Below, in pieces: positions 53,039-61,771 of a stretch of 64,000 nt of DNA. Location of the stretch: assembly GCF_000368565.1 (NCBI RefSeq), contig NZ_KB849549.1, forward strand, positions 1 through 64,000, read 5' to 3'. The notes below the pieces were generated by a model, which saw only the letters and a program-made list of their open reading frames with translations, was not told the DNA's origin and searched no databases. Both the position numbers and the translations under genes were made by a program. Source of the DNA: Acinetobacter gerneri DSM 14967 = CIP 107464 = MTCC 9824 (GTDB lineage: Bacteria; Pseudomonadota; Gammaproteobacteria; Pseudomonadales; Moraxellaceae). The number at the start of each line of letters is the position of its first letter. The first letter of the stretch is position 1.

Positions 53039-53425
53039 TTACACGCGACGTTTTTTAGGTGGACGGCAACCGTTGTGAGGAATTGGTGTCACATCGGTAA
53101 TGCTGTTAATCTTATAACCCACTGCACCTAATGCACGTACCGCAGATTCACGACCAGGACCAGGACCTTTTACAAGGACGTCCAAGTTTTTCAAACCGTA
53201 ATCCAAAGCTGCTTTACCAGCAACTTCAGCAGCTACCTGAGCAGCAAACGGAGTTGATTTACGTGATCCACGGAAGCCTTGTCCACCTGAAGTGGCCCAA
53301 GCCAATGCATTACCTTGACGATCGGTAATAGTGACAATGGTGTTATTAAAAGACGCGTGAATGTGTGCAACACCTTCAGAGACGGTACGAGTGACCTTCT
53401 TGCGTGCGCGAGTATCTTTTGCCAT
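53039..53425 (-). CDS. rpsK: 30S ribosomal protein S11
   Basis: The 128-residue S11 lies on the small-subunit platform near the mRNA exit. Family blocks are AHIHASFNNTIVTITDRQGN and the C-terminal NGCRPPKKRRV. The spacing to rpsM (19 bp) and rpsD (12 bp) indicates one transcript. Confidence 0.98.
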   Translation of the reverse strand: MAKDTRARKKVTRTVSEGVAHIHASFNNTIVTITDRQGNALAWATSGGQGFRGSRKSTPFAAQVAAEVAGKAALDYGLKNLDVLVKGPGPGRESAVRALGAVGYKINSITDVTPIPHNGCRPPKKRRV

Positions 53426-53444
53426 CTTTTAGCTTCCAGAAATC

Positions 53445-53801
53445 TTACTTTTTAATCGGTTTGCGCGGACCTTTACGGGTACGTGCGTTAGTTTTTGTGC
53501 GTTGTCCGCGGACAGGCAAGCTACGACGATGACGAAGACCGCGGTAGCAGCCCAAATCCATTAAACGTTTAATGTTCATGGAAATTTCGCGACGTAAGTC
53601 ACCTTCGGTCGGAACCTTAGCAACTTCTGCACGAATCGCATCAAGCTGAGCATCATCCAATTCACGGATCTTAGTAGTGGTTTGAATACCAGCAGCAGCT
53701 AAGATGTTCTTAGCAGTGTGGCGACCAATACCAAAGATGTACGTGAGGGAGATAACAGCATGCTTGTTATCCGGAATGTTTACACCGGCAATACGAGCCA
53801 T
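53445..53801 (-). CDS. rpsM: 30S ribosomal protein S13
   Basis: The 118-residue S13 contacts the 50S subunit and P-site tRNA. It opens MARIAGVNIPDNKHAVISLT and ends with a basic tail (RTKTNARTRKGPRKPIKK). It is the first gene of the alpha operon, after a 107-bp leader from rpmJ that contains a hairpin. Confidence 0.98.
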   Translation of the reverse strand: MARIAGVNIPDNKHAVISLTYIFGIGRHTAKNILAAAGIQTTTKIRELDDAQLDAIRAEVAKVPTEGDLRREISMNIKRLMDLGCYRGLRHRRSLPVRGQRTKTNARTRKGPRKPIKK

Positions 53802-53836
53802 TCACTTTTCTCCAAAAAGGCAGTAGAGATAATCAA

Positions 53837-53863
53837 CCGCCCCACAAAAATCTTGAGGGGCGG
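53837..53863 (-). promoter_or_regulatory. Leader hairpin ahead of rpsM
   Basis: A G+C-rich 7-bp stem, CCGCCCC / GGGGCGG, with a 13-base loop lies in the 107-bp rpmJ-rpsM gap. No T-run follows directly. It could be part of an S4-responsive leader, as in the E. coli alpha operon, or an attenuator. Confidence 0.4.
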
Positions 53864-53908
53864 ATATTAACCTAATTTGCCTACTGAAATCAACAGGTCT
53901 TAATTAAA

Positions 53909-54025
53909 TTAACCTTGACGCTGCTTATGACGAGGTTCTGCGCTGCAAATTACGCGAATAACCCCATTACGACGGATAACTTTACAGCTACCACAAATTT
54001 TCTTTACAGAAGCTTGTACTTTCAT
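53909..54025 (-). CDS. rpmJ: 50S ribosomal protein L36
   Basis: The 38-residue protein starts [20 protein letters not shown]. Cys11, Cys14, Cys27 and His33 form the zinc site, so this is the zinc-binding form. It lies 20 bp after secY, the usual order. The ATG is at 54023-54025. Confidence 0.97.
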
Positions 54026-54045
54026 GATGAAACCTCTAAGTGCGC

Positions 54046-55404
54046 TTATCCCTTCGGATGAGCAGACGATTTTCTCATTAACGATTGATTGTCATATTGG
54101 TGAGATGTGAGATGAGCTTGAAGCTGAGCCATAAAGTCCATCACAACAACAACTACGATCAGTAATGAAGTACCACCCAAATGGAATGGAATACCGAAAG
54201 AGCTTTGCAAAATCATTGGCATTAAACAAATGACAGTGATATAGATTGCACCAATAAACGTCAAACGATTAAGGATATGATCTAAATAACGAGCAGTTTG
54301 CTCACCTGGGCGAATACCAGGTACATATGCTCCACTACGCTTAAGATTCTCTGAAACCTCTTTAGGGCTAAATACAAGCGCCGTATAGAAGTAACAGAAG
54401 AATATGATCAAGGCAGCAAACAGCACTAAATACAAAGGTTGTCCAGGCGATAAAACTAAAGCCAAATCTTGTAGCGTACGTTTCACAATTCCTGCATTAG
54501 GATCAGCACTACCTAACCATTGACCTAAACTTGCAGGGAACAACAATAACGAACTAGCGAAAATTGCTGGGATAACCCCTGCCATGTTAATTTTCAATGG
54601 CAAATGTGTTTGCTGTGCAGTAAAAATGCGACGACCTTGCTGCTTTTGAGCATAGTTTACAGGAATGCGTCGCTGAGCTTTCTCAATGAACACAATCGCT
54701 GCAAGCACTGCAAGTGACAACAAACCAAACACAGCCAAGCCAATAAGACTTGTTTGACCTTGCTCAACGGATGAGAAAGATTGAATGACTGTATTCGGTA
54801 AAGCGGCAACAATACCCGCGAAAATGATCATGGAGATACCATTACCAACACCACGTTCGGTAATTTGTTCACCTAACCACATCAAGAACATTGTTCCTGC
54901 AACCAAAGAGGTTACAGCTGGAATGTAAAAAGCAAGTCCTGAAGACAAGGTAATACCTTGACTAATGAGACCCGCACACATACCAACGCCCTGCACAAGA
55001 GCGAGACCTAAGGTCCCGTATCGAGTGTATTGATTGATCTTGCGCTTGCCCTGCTCGCCTTCTTTCTTTAATGCTTCTAACGAAGGAACCACCGTAGTTA
55101 ATAACTGCACGATAATCGAAGCAGAAATGTACGGCATGATCCCTAACGCAAGAATTGACATACGTTGTAATGCTCCGCCAGAGAACATATTAAATAAGCC
55201 TAAGAAAGTACCTTCATTAGCCTTAAAAAATCGCTCTAGCGCAACATTATCAATACCTGGCAGAGGAATATGCGATCCTAGTCGAAAGACCACCAACGCA
55301 CCGATTAAGAATAATAAGCGGTTGATAATTTCACGATATTTCACATGAAACGGTTGCCCTTTCATCATGTTGACATGACCTGAAGAACTAGGAGACATAG
55401 ACAC
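54046..55404 (-). CDS. secY: Protein translocase subunit SecY
   Basis: The 452-residue channel protein of the SecYEG translocon has ten membrane helices. The first hydrophobic segment follows [20 protein letters not shown]. The loop with [23 protein letters not shown] and the block [21 protein letters not shown] are typical SecY landmarks. It is cotranscribed with rplO (6 bp gap) upstream and rpmJ downstream. Confidence 0.98.
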
Positions 55405-55410
55405 TCGCGA

Positions 55411-55851
55411 TTACTCCTCGACTTTACCGCCAGCAGCTTCAACAGCAGCTTTAGCGCCTTTAGTCAATGCAACACCTTGAACAGTGAATGCACGAGTGAT
55501 TTCACCAGAAAGCACGATACGAGCACGTAACATATCTTTACGTACAACATTCGCAGCTTTTAAAGTTTCTAGGCTAACGATATCGCCTTCAACTTTAGCA
55601 AGTTCTGACAAACGTACTTCAGCAGTTTTCAAAGCCAATTGGCTAGTGAAACCGAATTTAGGCAAACGACGGTAAAGCGCAGTTTGACCACCTTCAAAGC
55701 CTGGACGAACGCCACCACTTTTACGTGATTTTTGACCCTTGACACCACGGCCACCGGTTTTACCAACGCCAGAACCGATACCACGGCCTAGACGACGGTT
55801 TTCACGTTTTGCACCTTCAGCAGGTGCAAGCTCATTTAAACGCAGAGTCAT
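55411..55851 (-). CDS. rplO: 50S ribosomal protein L15
   Basis: The 146-residue L15 has a Gly/Arg-rich N-terminal extension (GRGIGSGVGKTGGRGVKGQK) that reaches into 23S rRNA, and a globular C-terminus. rpmD ends three bases before it, so translation is tightly linked. Confidence 0.98.
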   Translation of the reverse strand: MTLRLNELAPAEGAKRENRRLGRGIGSGVGKTGGRGVKGQKSRKSGGVRPGFEGGQTALYRRLPKFGFTSQLALKTAEVRLSELAKVEGDIVSLETLKAANVVRKDMLRARIVLSGEITRAFTVQGVALTKGAKAAVEAAGGKVEE

Positions 55852-55854
55852 GGC

Positions 55855-56031
55855 TTATTCCTCTACACTAACCATATAGTAGACTTTGTTGATCATACCA
55901 CGGTTAGAAGGCGTATCTTGCACTTCTACAGTATGACCAATACGACGCAGACCTAAACCTTGTAGGCAAAGTTTGTGATTTTTCAAACGATGCGCTGCAG
56001 ATTTAGTCTGGGTAACTTTAATCGTTTTCAT
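55855..56031 (-). CDS. rpmD: 50S ribosomal protein L30
   Basis: The 58-residue protein starts MKTIKVTQTKSAAHR and has the family block LGLRRIGHTVEVQDTPSNRG. The ATG is at 56029-56031 and the TAA at 55855-55857. It is between rpsE and rplO in the spc operon. Confidence 0.97.
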   Translation of the reverse strand: MKTIKVTQTKSAAHRLKNHKLCLQGLGLRRIGHTVEVQDTPSNRGMINKVYYMVSVEE

Positions 56032-56037
56032 GATTGA

Positions 56038-56535
56038 TTACCCTAAAATTTGTTCTACTGAAAGACCACGTTTCGCAGCAACTTTCTCTGGAGAAGTCAT
56101 ATCACGCAAACCGTTAAAAGTCGCGTTTACAACGTTAGCAGCGTTTGTAGAACCATAACATTTAGTCAATACGTTACGAACACCAGCAGCTTCAAGAACC
56201 GCACGCATAGAACCACCAGCGATTACGCCAGTACCTTCAGATGCAGGTTGCATGTAAACGCGGCTAGCGCCATGACGAGCATTGATTGGGTGCTGTAAAG
56301 TACCGTCAACAAGATCAACAGTGATCATGTTACGACGTGCAGCTTCAAGTGCTTTAGAAATAGCAGCTGGAACTTCACGAGCTTTACCGCGACCAAAACC
56401 TACGCGACCATTACCATCACCAACAACAGTCAATGCTGTGAAAGAGAAGATACGACCACCCTTAACAACTTTGGCTACACGATCAACGGCAACCAGCTTT
56501 TCTACAAGACCTTCGTTTTGTTCAACTTTAGCCAT
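56038..56535 (-). CDS. rpsE: 30S ribosomal protein S5
   Basis: The 165-residue S5 works in translational accuracy and 30S assembly. The double-stranded RNA-binding N-terminal fold includes VAKVVKGGRIFSFTALTVVG; the helix block GRGKAREVPAAISKALEAAR follows. It starts two bases after rplR. Confidence 0.98.
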   Translation of the reverse strand: MAKVEQNEGLVEKLVAVDRVAKVVKGGRIFSFTALTVVGDGNGRVGFGRGKAREVPAAISKALEAARRNMITVDLVDGTLQHPINARHGASRVYMQPASEGTGVIAGGSMRAVLEAAGVRNVLTKCYGSTNAANVVNATFNGLRDMTSPEKVAAKRGLSVEQILG

Positions 56536-56537
56536 GA

Positions 56538-56888
56538 TTAGAACTCCAAGCCGTTTTCACGAGCAGCATCAGCCAAGGCTTTGATACGACCATGATATTT
56601 AAAACCAGAACGGTCAAATGCAACTTTAGTTACGCCAGCTGCTTTCGCACGTTCTGCGATTAAAGCACCTACTTTAGTAGCAGCATCAACGTTACCAGTT
56701 GAACCACTACGCAAAGATGCATCCAAAGTAGAAGCTTGCGCTAATACTTTGCCACCATCTGCTGAGATAACTTGAGCATAGATGTGACGCGGAGTGCGGT
56801 TTACACACAAGCGAGTCGCACCCAATGCACGGATGTGCAAGCGTGTGCTTTTCGCACGACGCAAACGGGATTGTTTCTTTTCGTTCAT
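56538..56888 (-). CDS. rplR: 50S ribosomal protein L18
   Basis: The 116-residue 5S rRNA-binding protein opens with MNEKKQSRLRRAKSTRLHIR. FDRSGFKYHGRIKALADAAR near the end is the L18 signature. With L5 it anchors 5S rRNA in the central protuberance. Confidence 0.98.
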   Translation of the reverse strand: MNEKKQSRLRRAKSTRLHIRALGATRLCVNRTPRHIYAQVISADGGKVLAQASTLDASLRSGSTGNVDAATKVGALIAERAKAAGVTKVAFDRSGFKYHGRIKALADAARENGLEF

Positions 56889-56902
56889 AAGAACCTCGCG
56901 CC

Positions 56903-57436
56903 TTATTTCTTCTTAGCTTCTTTACGAAGAACAACTTCATCCGAATAACGAACACCTTTACCTTTATATGGTTCTGGAGCACGATATCCACGGATTTCTG
57001 CAGCAACCTGACCTAACATTTGTTTGTTAGCTGACTTGAGAATAATCTCAGTCGCAGTCGGAGTTTCAGCAGTTACGCCTTCTGGAAGTGAGTAATCGAT
57101 TGGGTGAGAATAACCAAGGTTAAGGTTAATAACATTACCTTTAACCGCAGCTTTATAACCTACACCGATAAGTTGCAACTTACGTTCGAAGCCTTCGTTA
57201 ACACCTTTAACAAGGTTATTAATAACAGCGCGAGCAGTACCAGCTTGCATCCAAGAATCTTTAGATTCTTTTACAGGAGCAATATGAAGTTTACCTTCTT
57301 CCTGTTTTAGCTCGACCAGCGCATGCAGGTTGAAAGACAACGTACCTTTGCTGCCTTTCACTTCGACCTGCCGGCCGTTCTGAGTAACTGTTACACCGTT
57401 AGGTACAGTTACTGGGGCTTTAGCCACACGAGACAT
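56903..57436 (-). CDS. rplF: 50S ribosomal protein L6
   Basis: The 177-residue L6 lies near the GTPase-associated centre. It starts MSRVAKAPVTVPNGVTV, and the C-terminal signature is PEPYKGKGVRYSDEVV. The two internal repeats of the family can be made out. 14 bp separate it from rplR. Confidence 0.98.
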   Translation of the reverse strand: MSRVAKAPVTVPNGVTVTQNGRQVEVKGSKGTLSFNLHALVELKQEEGKLHIAPVKESKDSWMQAGTARAVINNLVKGVNEGFERKLQLIGVGYKAAVKGNVINLNLGYSHPIDYSLPEGVTAETPTATEIILKSANKQMLGQVAAEIRGYRAPEPYKGKGVRYSDEVVLRKEAKKK

Positions 57437-57449
57437 GAGGAATCACCTA

Positions 57450-57845
57450 TTAAGAAACAAAAGCAATAACTTCACCACCAACGCCTGCAGCACGTGCAGC
57501 GCGATCAGTCATGATGCCTTTGCTTGTAGAAACAATTGCAATACCCAAACCTTGCTTAACGCTAGGAATACTATCTTTACCGCGATACTGACGTAGACCA
57601 GGACGGCTTACGCGTTTCACAGTTTCGATAACTGGTTTGCCTTCAAAATATTTTAAAGTAATAGTCAAAGTAGCTTTGCCTTCAAGATCAGCAACTTCTA
57701 CATTTGAAATATAACCTTCTTGTTGAAGTACGTTTGCAATCGCAACTTTCAACTTAGAATTTGGCATAGAAACAGTTTGTTTTTTTGCCATTTGTGCGTT
57801 ACGAACACGTGTTAGCATGTCGGCAACGGTATCTTGCATACTCAT
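57450..57845 (-). CDS. rpsH: 30S ribosomal protein S8
   Basis: The 131-residue primary 16S-binding protein opens with MSMQDTVADMLTRVRNAQMA. The C-terminal block is ISTS-type: GLGIAIVSTSKGIMTDRAAR. In E. coli S8 represses the spc operon from a site near rplE; no such site was identified here with confidence. Confidence 0.98.
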   Translation of the reverse strand: MSMQDTVADMLTRVRNAQMAKKQTVSMPNSKLKVAIANVLQQEGYISNVEVADLEGKATLTITLKYFEGKPVIETVKRVSRPGLRQYRGKDSIPSVKQGLGIAIVSTSKGIMTDRAARAAGVGGEVIAFVS

Positions 57846-57856
57846 TTAGTCGCTCC

Positions 57857-58162
57857 TTACCAGCTTGCCTTAACAACGCCAGGTACATCACCTTGCATTA
57901 CTGTGTCACGTAATTTGTTACGGCTTAAACCGAACTTACGGAAGTAACCATGAGGACGTCCAGTTAAACCACAACGGTTACGTAGACGAACTGGTGATGC
58001 ATTACGAGGCAACGCTTGTAATTTTAAAGTCGCTTCAAAACGCTCTTCATCACTTGCATTTACGTTTGCAATAGTTGCTTTTAATTCAGCACGTTTTGCA
58101 GCGTATTTTGCAACTGTTTTTTCGCGTTTTAATTCGCGATTAATCATACCTTTCTTAGCCAT
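57857..58162 (-). CDS. rpsN: 30S ribosomal protein S14
   Basis: The 101-residue S14 is the long, zinc-free form: it has a single Cys in RNRCGLTGRPHGYFRKFGLS. It is located in the 30S head. Nine bases separate it from rplE. Confidence 0.98.
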   Translation of the reverse strand: MAKKGMINRELKREKTVAKYAAKRAELKATIANVNASDEERFEATLKLQALPRNASPVRLRNRCGLTGRPHGYFRKFGLSRNKLRDTVMQGDVPGVVKASW

Positions 58163-58171
58163 ATCGACCTC

Positions 58172-58708
58172 TTATTTGAACGGGAAGCCGAATGCACGCA
58201 TAAGCGCACGGCCTTCGTCATCGGTGCGAGCAGTCGTAGTAATGGTAATATCCATACCACGAATACGATCAATCTTATCAAAATCGATTTCAGGGAAAAC
58301 GATTTGTTCTTTAAGACCCATAGAGTAGTTACCGCGACCGTCAAATGATTTCGCTGAGAAACCACGGAAGTCACGGATACGAGGGATCGCGATTGAGATC
58401 AAACGGTCTAAGAATTCGTACATACGTTCGCCACGTAAAGTAACTTTACAACCGATTGGCCAACCATCACGGATTTTGAAGCCCGCGATTGATTTACGTG
58501 CAAGAGTAAGCACTGGTTTTTGACCAGCGATTGCTTGCATGTCAGAAAGTGCGCCATCTAATAATTTCTTATCAGCTGAAGCTGCACCAACACCCATGTT
58601 AAGAGTGATTTTAGTAATGCGAGGAATTTCCATCACATTCGCTACGCCAAGTTCTTCTTTTAACTTAGCTTTAAGTTCGTCGTTGTAACGCGCTTTAAGT
58701 CTGGCCAT
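58172..58708 (-). CDS. rplE: 50S ribosomal protein L5
   Basis: The 178-residue L5 binds 5S rRNA and contacts P-site tRNA. It begins MARLKARYNDELKAKLKEEL; IPRITKITLNMGVG and the end GRALMRAFGFPFK are family-typical. Confidence 0.98.
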   Translation of the reverse strand: MARLKARYNDELKAKLKEELGVANVMEIPRITKITLNMGVGAASADKKLLDGALSDMQAIAGQKPVLTLARKSIAGFKIRDGWPIGCKVTLRGERMYEFLDRLISIAIPRIRDFRGFSAKSFDGRGNYSMGLKEQIVFPEIDFDKIDRIRGMDITITTTARTDDEGRALMRAFGFPFK

Positions 58709-58723
58709 TGCCTTGTCAACCTA

Positions 58724-59041
58724 TTACTTCGCTGCCGCCACTGATTCACCATTTGATTTGAAAACGCGAGTTTTCGCGCCATCAATCACTTGGTAACCAA
58801 CACGGTCAGCCTTTTGGGTTGTAGCATTAAAAATTGCCACGTTTGAAATATGAAGCGAAGCTTCTTGAGTTACGATACCGCCTTCAGCGCCAGTAACACG
58901 ATTCGGCTTTTGATGCTTCTTCACTAAGTTAAGACCTTCAACCTTAACTTGATCATGAGAAACAGACAAAACAGTACCCTGTTTGCCTTTTTCTTTTCCT
59001 GCGATCACAATTACTTGATCGCCTTTTTGAATCTTAGCCAT
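58724..59041 (-). CDS. rplX: 50S ribosomal protein L24
   Basis: The 105-residue assembly-initiator protein near the exit tunnel has the KOW motif at the start: KGDQVIVIAGKEKGKQGTVL. It is 11 bp after rplN. Confidence 0.98.
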   Translation of the reverse strand: MAKIQKGDQVIVIAGKEKGKQGTVLSVSHDQVKVEGLNLVKKHQKPNRVTGAEGGIVTQEASLHISNVAIFNATTQKADRVGYQVIDGAKTRVFKSNGESVAAAK

Positions 59042-59052
59042 GATTGCCTCTA

Positions 59053-59421
59053 TTATAGAACTTCAGGAGCCAATGAAATAATTTTCATGAACTGTTCTGT
59101 ACGAAGTTCACGAGTCACTGGTCCGAAAATACGAGTGGCAATCGGAGCTTTGTTATTGTTCAAAATAACAGCTGCATTATCATCAAAACGGATCACAGAA
59201 CCGTCTGGACGACGAATACCAAATTTAGTACGAACAACAACCGCATTCATAACGTCGCCTTTTTTAACACGGCCACGTGGGATTGCTTCTTTTACAGTAA
59301 CTTTAATAATGTCGCCAACAGTAGCATAACGACGATGTGAACCACCAAGTACTTTAATACATTGTACGCGGCGAGCACCACTGTTGTCTGCTACGTCGAG
59401 CATACTTTCGGTTTGAATCAT
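59053..59421 (-). CDS. rplN: 50S ribosomal protein L14
   Basis: L14 of 122 residues forms part of the intersubunit bridge area. I set the start at 59421 (MIQTESMLDVADNSGARRVQ), which is the universal L14 start; an in-frame extension to 59454 is spurious because it runs into the intergenic stem-loop. It is the first gene of the spc unit. Confidence 0.98.
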   Translation of the reverse strand: MIQTESMLDVADNSGARRVQCIKVLGGSHRRYATVGDIIKVTVKEAIPRGRVKKGDVMNAVVVRTKFGIRRPDGSVIRFDDNAAVILNNNKAPIATRIFGPVTRELRTEQFMKIISLAPEVL

Positions 59422-59440
59422 TGCCCTACTCCAAAACCGA

Positions 59441-59498
59441 GCATCACCGGTCACAATTTCGAAAGGCTCAAAGAGTACTCGAAATTGACCGATGATGC
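59441..59498 (-). promoter_or_regulatory. Long inverted repeat between rpsQ and rplN
   Basis: The left arm 59441-59462 and the right arm 59479-59498 are inverted copies with one base change and a 2-base indel; the loop is 16 bases. It fills most of the 92-bp gap, the only large gap in the S10-spc part of the cluster. No T-run follows, so it is not a simple terminator. It marks the expected S10/spc boundary and may regulate or process the joint transcript. Confidence 0.6.
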
Positions 59499-59513
59499 AA
59501 CTAGAACGTCTAA

Positions 59514-59771
59514 TTACTCAGCAGCAGCTTCAACAACTTCAACTAAAGTCCAAGCTTTAGTTTTAGAGATTGGGCGGCTTTCTTTAATGGTTACAACATC
59601 GCCTAATTTAGCTGTGTTGTTCTCATCATGAGCGTGTAATTTAGTTGAACGGCGGATTGATTTGCCATACAACGGGTGTTGAACTCGGCGTTCAATAAGC
59701 ACAACAATAGACTTGTCCATTTTGTCGCTTACTACTTTGCCAGTTAACGTGCGGACTGTTTTTTCACTCAT
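59514..59771 (-). CDS. rpsQ: 30S ribosomal protein S17
   Basis: The 85-residue OB-fold S17 is a primary 16S binder. Signature: KMDKSIVVLIERRVQHPLYG and later LGDVVTIKESRPISKTKAW. Its start overlaps the rpmC stop by four bases (ATGA). Confidence 0.98.
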   Translation of the reverse strand: MSEKTVRTLTGKVVSDKMDKSIVVLIERRVQHPLYGKSIRRSTKLHAHDENNTAKLGDVVTIKESRPISKTKAWTLVEVVEAAAE

Positions 59772-59965
59772 TGTCCGTTCCCCTGTTTTTCGGTAAGGAG
59801 GGTCTTGATACGAGCAATAGTCTTACGAGCAACTTGCACTTCGTGCGATTTACCCAATTGACCAGTTGCCTTAGCCATACGAAGACGGAATTGGTTAAGC
59901 TGTTGCTCTTCAAGCAAAGCTTGCAACTCTTCTACCGATTTTTCACGTAGATCTTTAGTTTTCAT
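59768..59965 (-). CDS. rpmC: 50S ribosomal protein L29
   Basis: The 65-residue two-helix L29 at the tunnel exit, a docking point for SRP and trigger factor, opens MKTKDLREKSVEELQALLEE. It overlaps rplP by one base and rpsQ by four, so translation is coupled. Confidence 0.98.
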   Translation of the reverse strand: MKTKDLREKSVEELQALLEEQQLNQFRLRMAKATGQLGKSHEVQVARKTIARIKTLLTEKQGNGQ

Positions 59966-60378
59966 TACATTACCGTCCGAGTCACGATAGCGGTTTTAAA
60001 CGGAAGTTTAGCAGCCGCAAGCGCAAACGCTTCGCGTGCCAATTCTTCGCTTACACCGTCCATTTCGTACAAGATCTTACCTGGTTTGATTTGGCAAACC
60101 CAGTATTCCACAGAACCTTTACCTTTACCCATACGAACTTCTAATGGTTTTTCAGTAATTGGCTTATCTGGGAAAACACGGATAAAGATCTTACCACCAC
60201 GCTTAACACGACGGCTGATTGTACGACGCGCTGCTTCAATTTGACGAGCTGTCATTTGACCACGCTCAACAGATTTAAGAGCAATAGTACCAAAAGATAC
60301 TGTGCTACCACGATGCGCTAGACCAGTGTTACGGCCTTTCTGTACTTTACGGAATTTAGTACGTTTAGGTTGCAACAT
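59965..60378 (-). CDS. rplP: 50S ribosomal protein L16
   Basis: The 137-residue L16 contacts A-site tRNA. It starts MLQPKRTKFRKVQKGRNTGL; the family block KPLEVRMGKGKGSVEYWVC is clear. rpsC ends three bases before it. Confidence 0.98.
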   Translation of the reverse strand: MLQPKRTKFRKVQKGRNTGLAHRGSTVSFGTIALKSVERGQMTARQIEAARRTISRRVKRGGKIFIRVFPDKPITEKPLEVRMGKGKGSVEYWVCQIKPGKILYEMDGVSEELAREAFALAAAKLPFKTAIVTRTVM

Positions 60379-60381
60379 GGA

Positions 60382-61134
60382 TTATTCTCCTTTATCAGCA
60401 GAACGATCATTGCGACGACCACGACGCTCTTGACCTTCACCACGACCGCGACCACGTTTAGCTGGACGTTCTTCAGCAGGAGCAGGGTTCATGACTTGTT
60501 TCATGCCACCTAAGATCTCACCACGGAAAATCCAAACTTTAACGCCAATCGTACCGTAAGTAGTTTCAGCACGCATTGTTGCATAATCGATGTCAGCACG
60601 AAGAGTATGCAAAGGTACACGACCTTCACGATACCATTCAGTACGTGCGATTTCTGCACCACCTAAACGGCCTGAAACTTCAACTTTGATACCTTTAGCA
60701 CCAGCACGCATAGTGTTTTGTACCGCACGCTTCATAGCACGACGGAACATTACACGTTTTTCTAATTGAGAAGCGATAGCTTCAGCAACTAAACGAGCGT
60801 CTAAGTCTGGGCGATCGATTTCGTTGATGCTTACTTGCGCAGGAACACCCATGATGTTGGTAAGTTCGCGCTGTAATTTTTCAATGTCTTCGCCTTTTTT
60901 ACCGATAACGATACCTGGACGAGCAGTGCTAATCGTAATTTTAGCAGCACCTGTAGGACGTTCGATAAGAATGTTGCTTACCATTGCGTTCTTAAGTTTT
61001 TTGATCAAAAACTCACGAACTTGCAAATCTTTAAGCAAATATTCAGCGTATTGTTTCGGATTCGCATACCAGTTAGCGTTATGACGTTTCACAACACCTA
61101 GGCGGATACCGATTGGATGAACCTTCTGACCCAT
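60382..61134 (-). CDS. rpsC: 30S ribosomal protein S3
   Basis: S3 of 250 residues has a KH domain (ISTARPGIVIGKKGEDIEKL) and the C-terminal S3 domain (YATMRAETTYGTIGVKVWIF), and helps unwind mRNA at the entry site. It ends with an Arg/Gly-rich tail of about 30 residues (AKRGRGRGEGQERRGRRNDR) that the 233-residue E. coli protein lacks. Confidence 0.98.
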   Translation of the reverse strand: MGQKVHPIGIRLGVVKRHNANWYANPKQYAEYLLKDLQVREFLIKKLKNAMVSNILIERPTGAAKITISTARPGIVIGKKGEDIEKLQRELTNIMGVPAQVSINEIDRPDLDARLVAEAIASQLEKRVMFRRAMKRAVQNTMRAGAKGIKVEVSGRLGGAEIARTEWYREGRVPLHTLRADIDYATMRAETTYGTIGVKVWIFRGEILGGMKQVMNPAPAEERPAKRGRGRGEGQERRGRRNDRSADKGE

Positions 61135-61135
61135 A

Positions 61136-61468
61136 TCAAACCCCTACCTTAACGGTGATGTGACAAGTACGCTTAGTGATACGATCTGCACGGCCTTTAG
61201 CACGTGGCATAATACGTTTAAGGCTCATGCCTTCATCAACGTAGATCGTAGCAACTTTAAGATCGTCAACATCTAAACTGTTATTATGTTCAGCGTTTGC
61301 GATAGCAGATTCCAAAGCTTTTTTAACTAAAACTGCAGCTTTTTTGTTGCTGAAGTTTAAGATATTAAGCGCGTGAGCAACTGATTTGCCACGGATTAAA
61401 TCTGCAACCAAACGTGCCTTTTGTGCCGAGATAGCGGCACCGCGTAATTTTGCAGTTACTTCCATCAT
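61136..61468 (-). CDS. rplV: 50S ribosomal protein L22
   Basis: The 110-residue L22 lines the peptide tunnel with a long beta-hairpin (MSLKRIMPRAKGRADRITKR). There are two ATGs in a row (61468 and 61465); AGGTG is closer to ideal for the second, but the first is kept. Confidence 0.97.
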   Translation of the reverse strand: MMEVTAKLRGAAISAQKARLVADLIRGKSVAHALNILNFSNKKAAVLVKKALESAIANAEHNNSLDVDDLKVATIYVDEGMSLKRIMPRAKGRADRITKRTCHITVKVGV

Positions 61469-61476
61469 AGCACCTA

Positions 61477-61752
61477 TTAACGTTTAGATTTCTTGTCAAC
61501 ACCGTGACCACGATAGGTACGAGTTGGCGCGAATTCACCGAGTTTATGACCAACCATATGTTCAGATACGATTACTGGAACATGGTTACGACCATTATGA
61601 ACAGAAATTGTTAGACCAACAAAATCTGGGAGTATCATCGAACGACGCGACCAAGTTTTGATCGGCTTGCGAGAGTTACTTGCAACAGCCGCTTCAACCT
61701 TAGCGAACAAGTGCGCATCGACGAATGGGCCTTTTTTCAGAGAACGAGGCAT
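61477..61752 (-). CDS. rpsS: 30S ribosomal protein S19
   Basis: The 91-residue S19 lies in the 30S head. It opens MPRSLKKGPFVDAHLFAKVE, and HNGRNHVPVIVSEHMVGHKL is the family signature. Confidence 0.98.
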   Translation of the reverse strand: MPRSLKKGPFVDAHLFAKVEAAVASNSRKPIKTWSRRSMILPDFVGLTISVHNGRNHVPVIVSEHMVGHKLGEFAPTRTYRGHGVDKKSKR

Positions 61753-61771
61753 TGTCAGATTCCTTTACTTG

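Noticed and set aside
58949..59329. 126-codon open frame on the plus strand across rplX/rplN
   Set aside because: It is a shadow of conserved ribosomal genes on the other strand.
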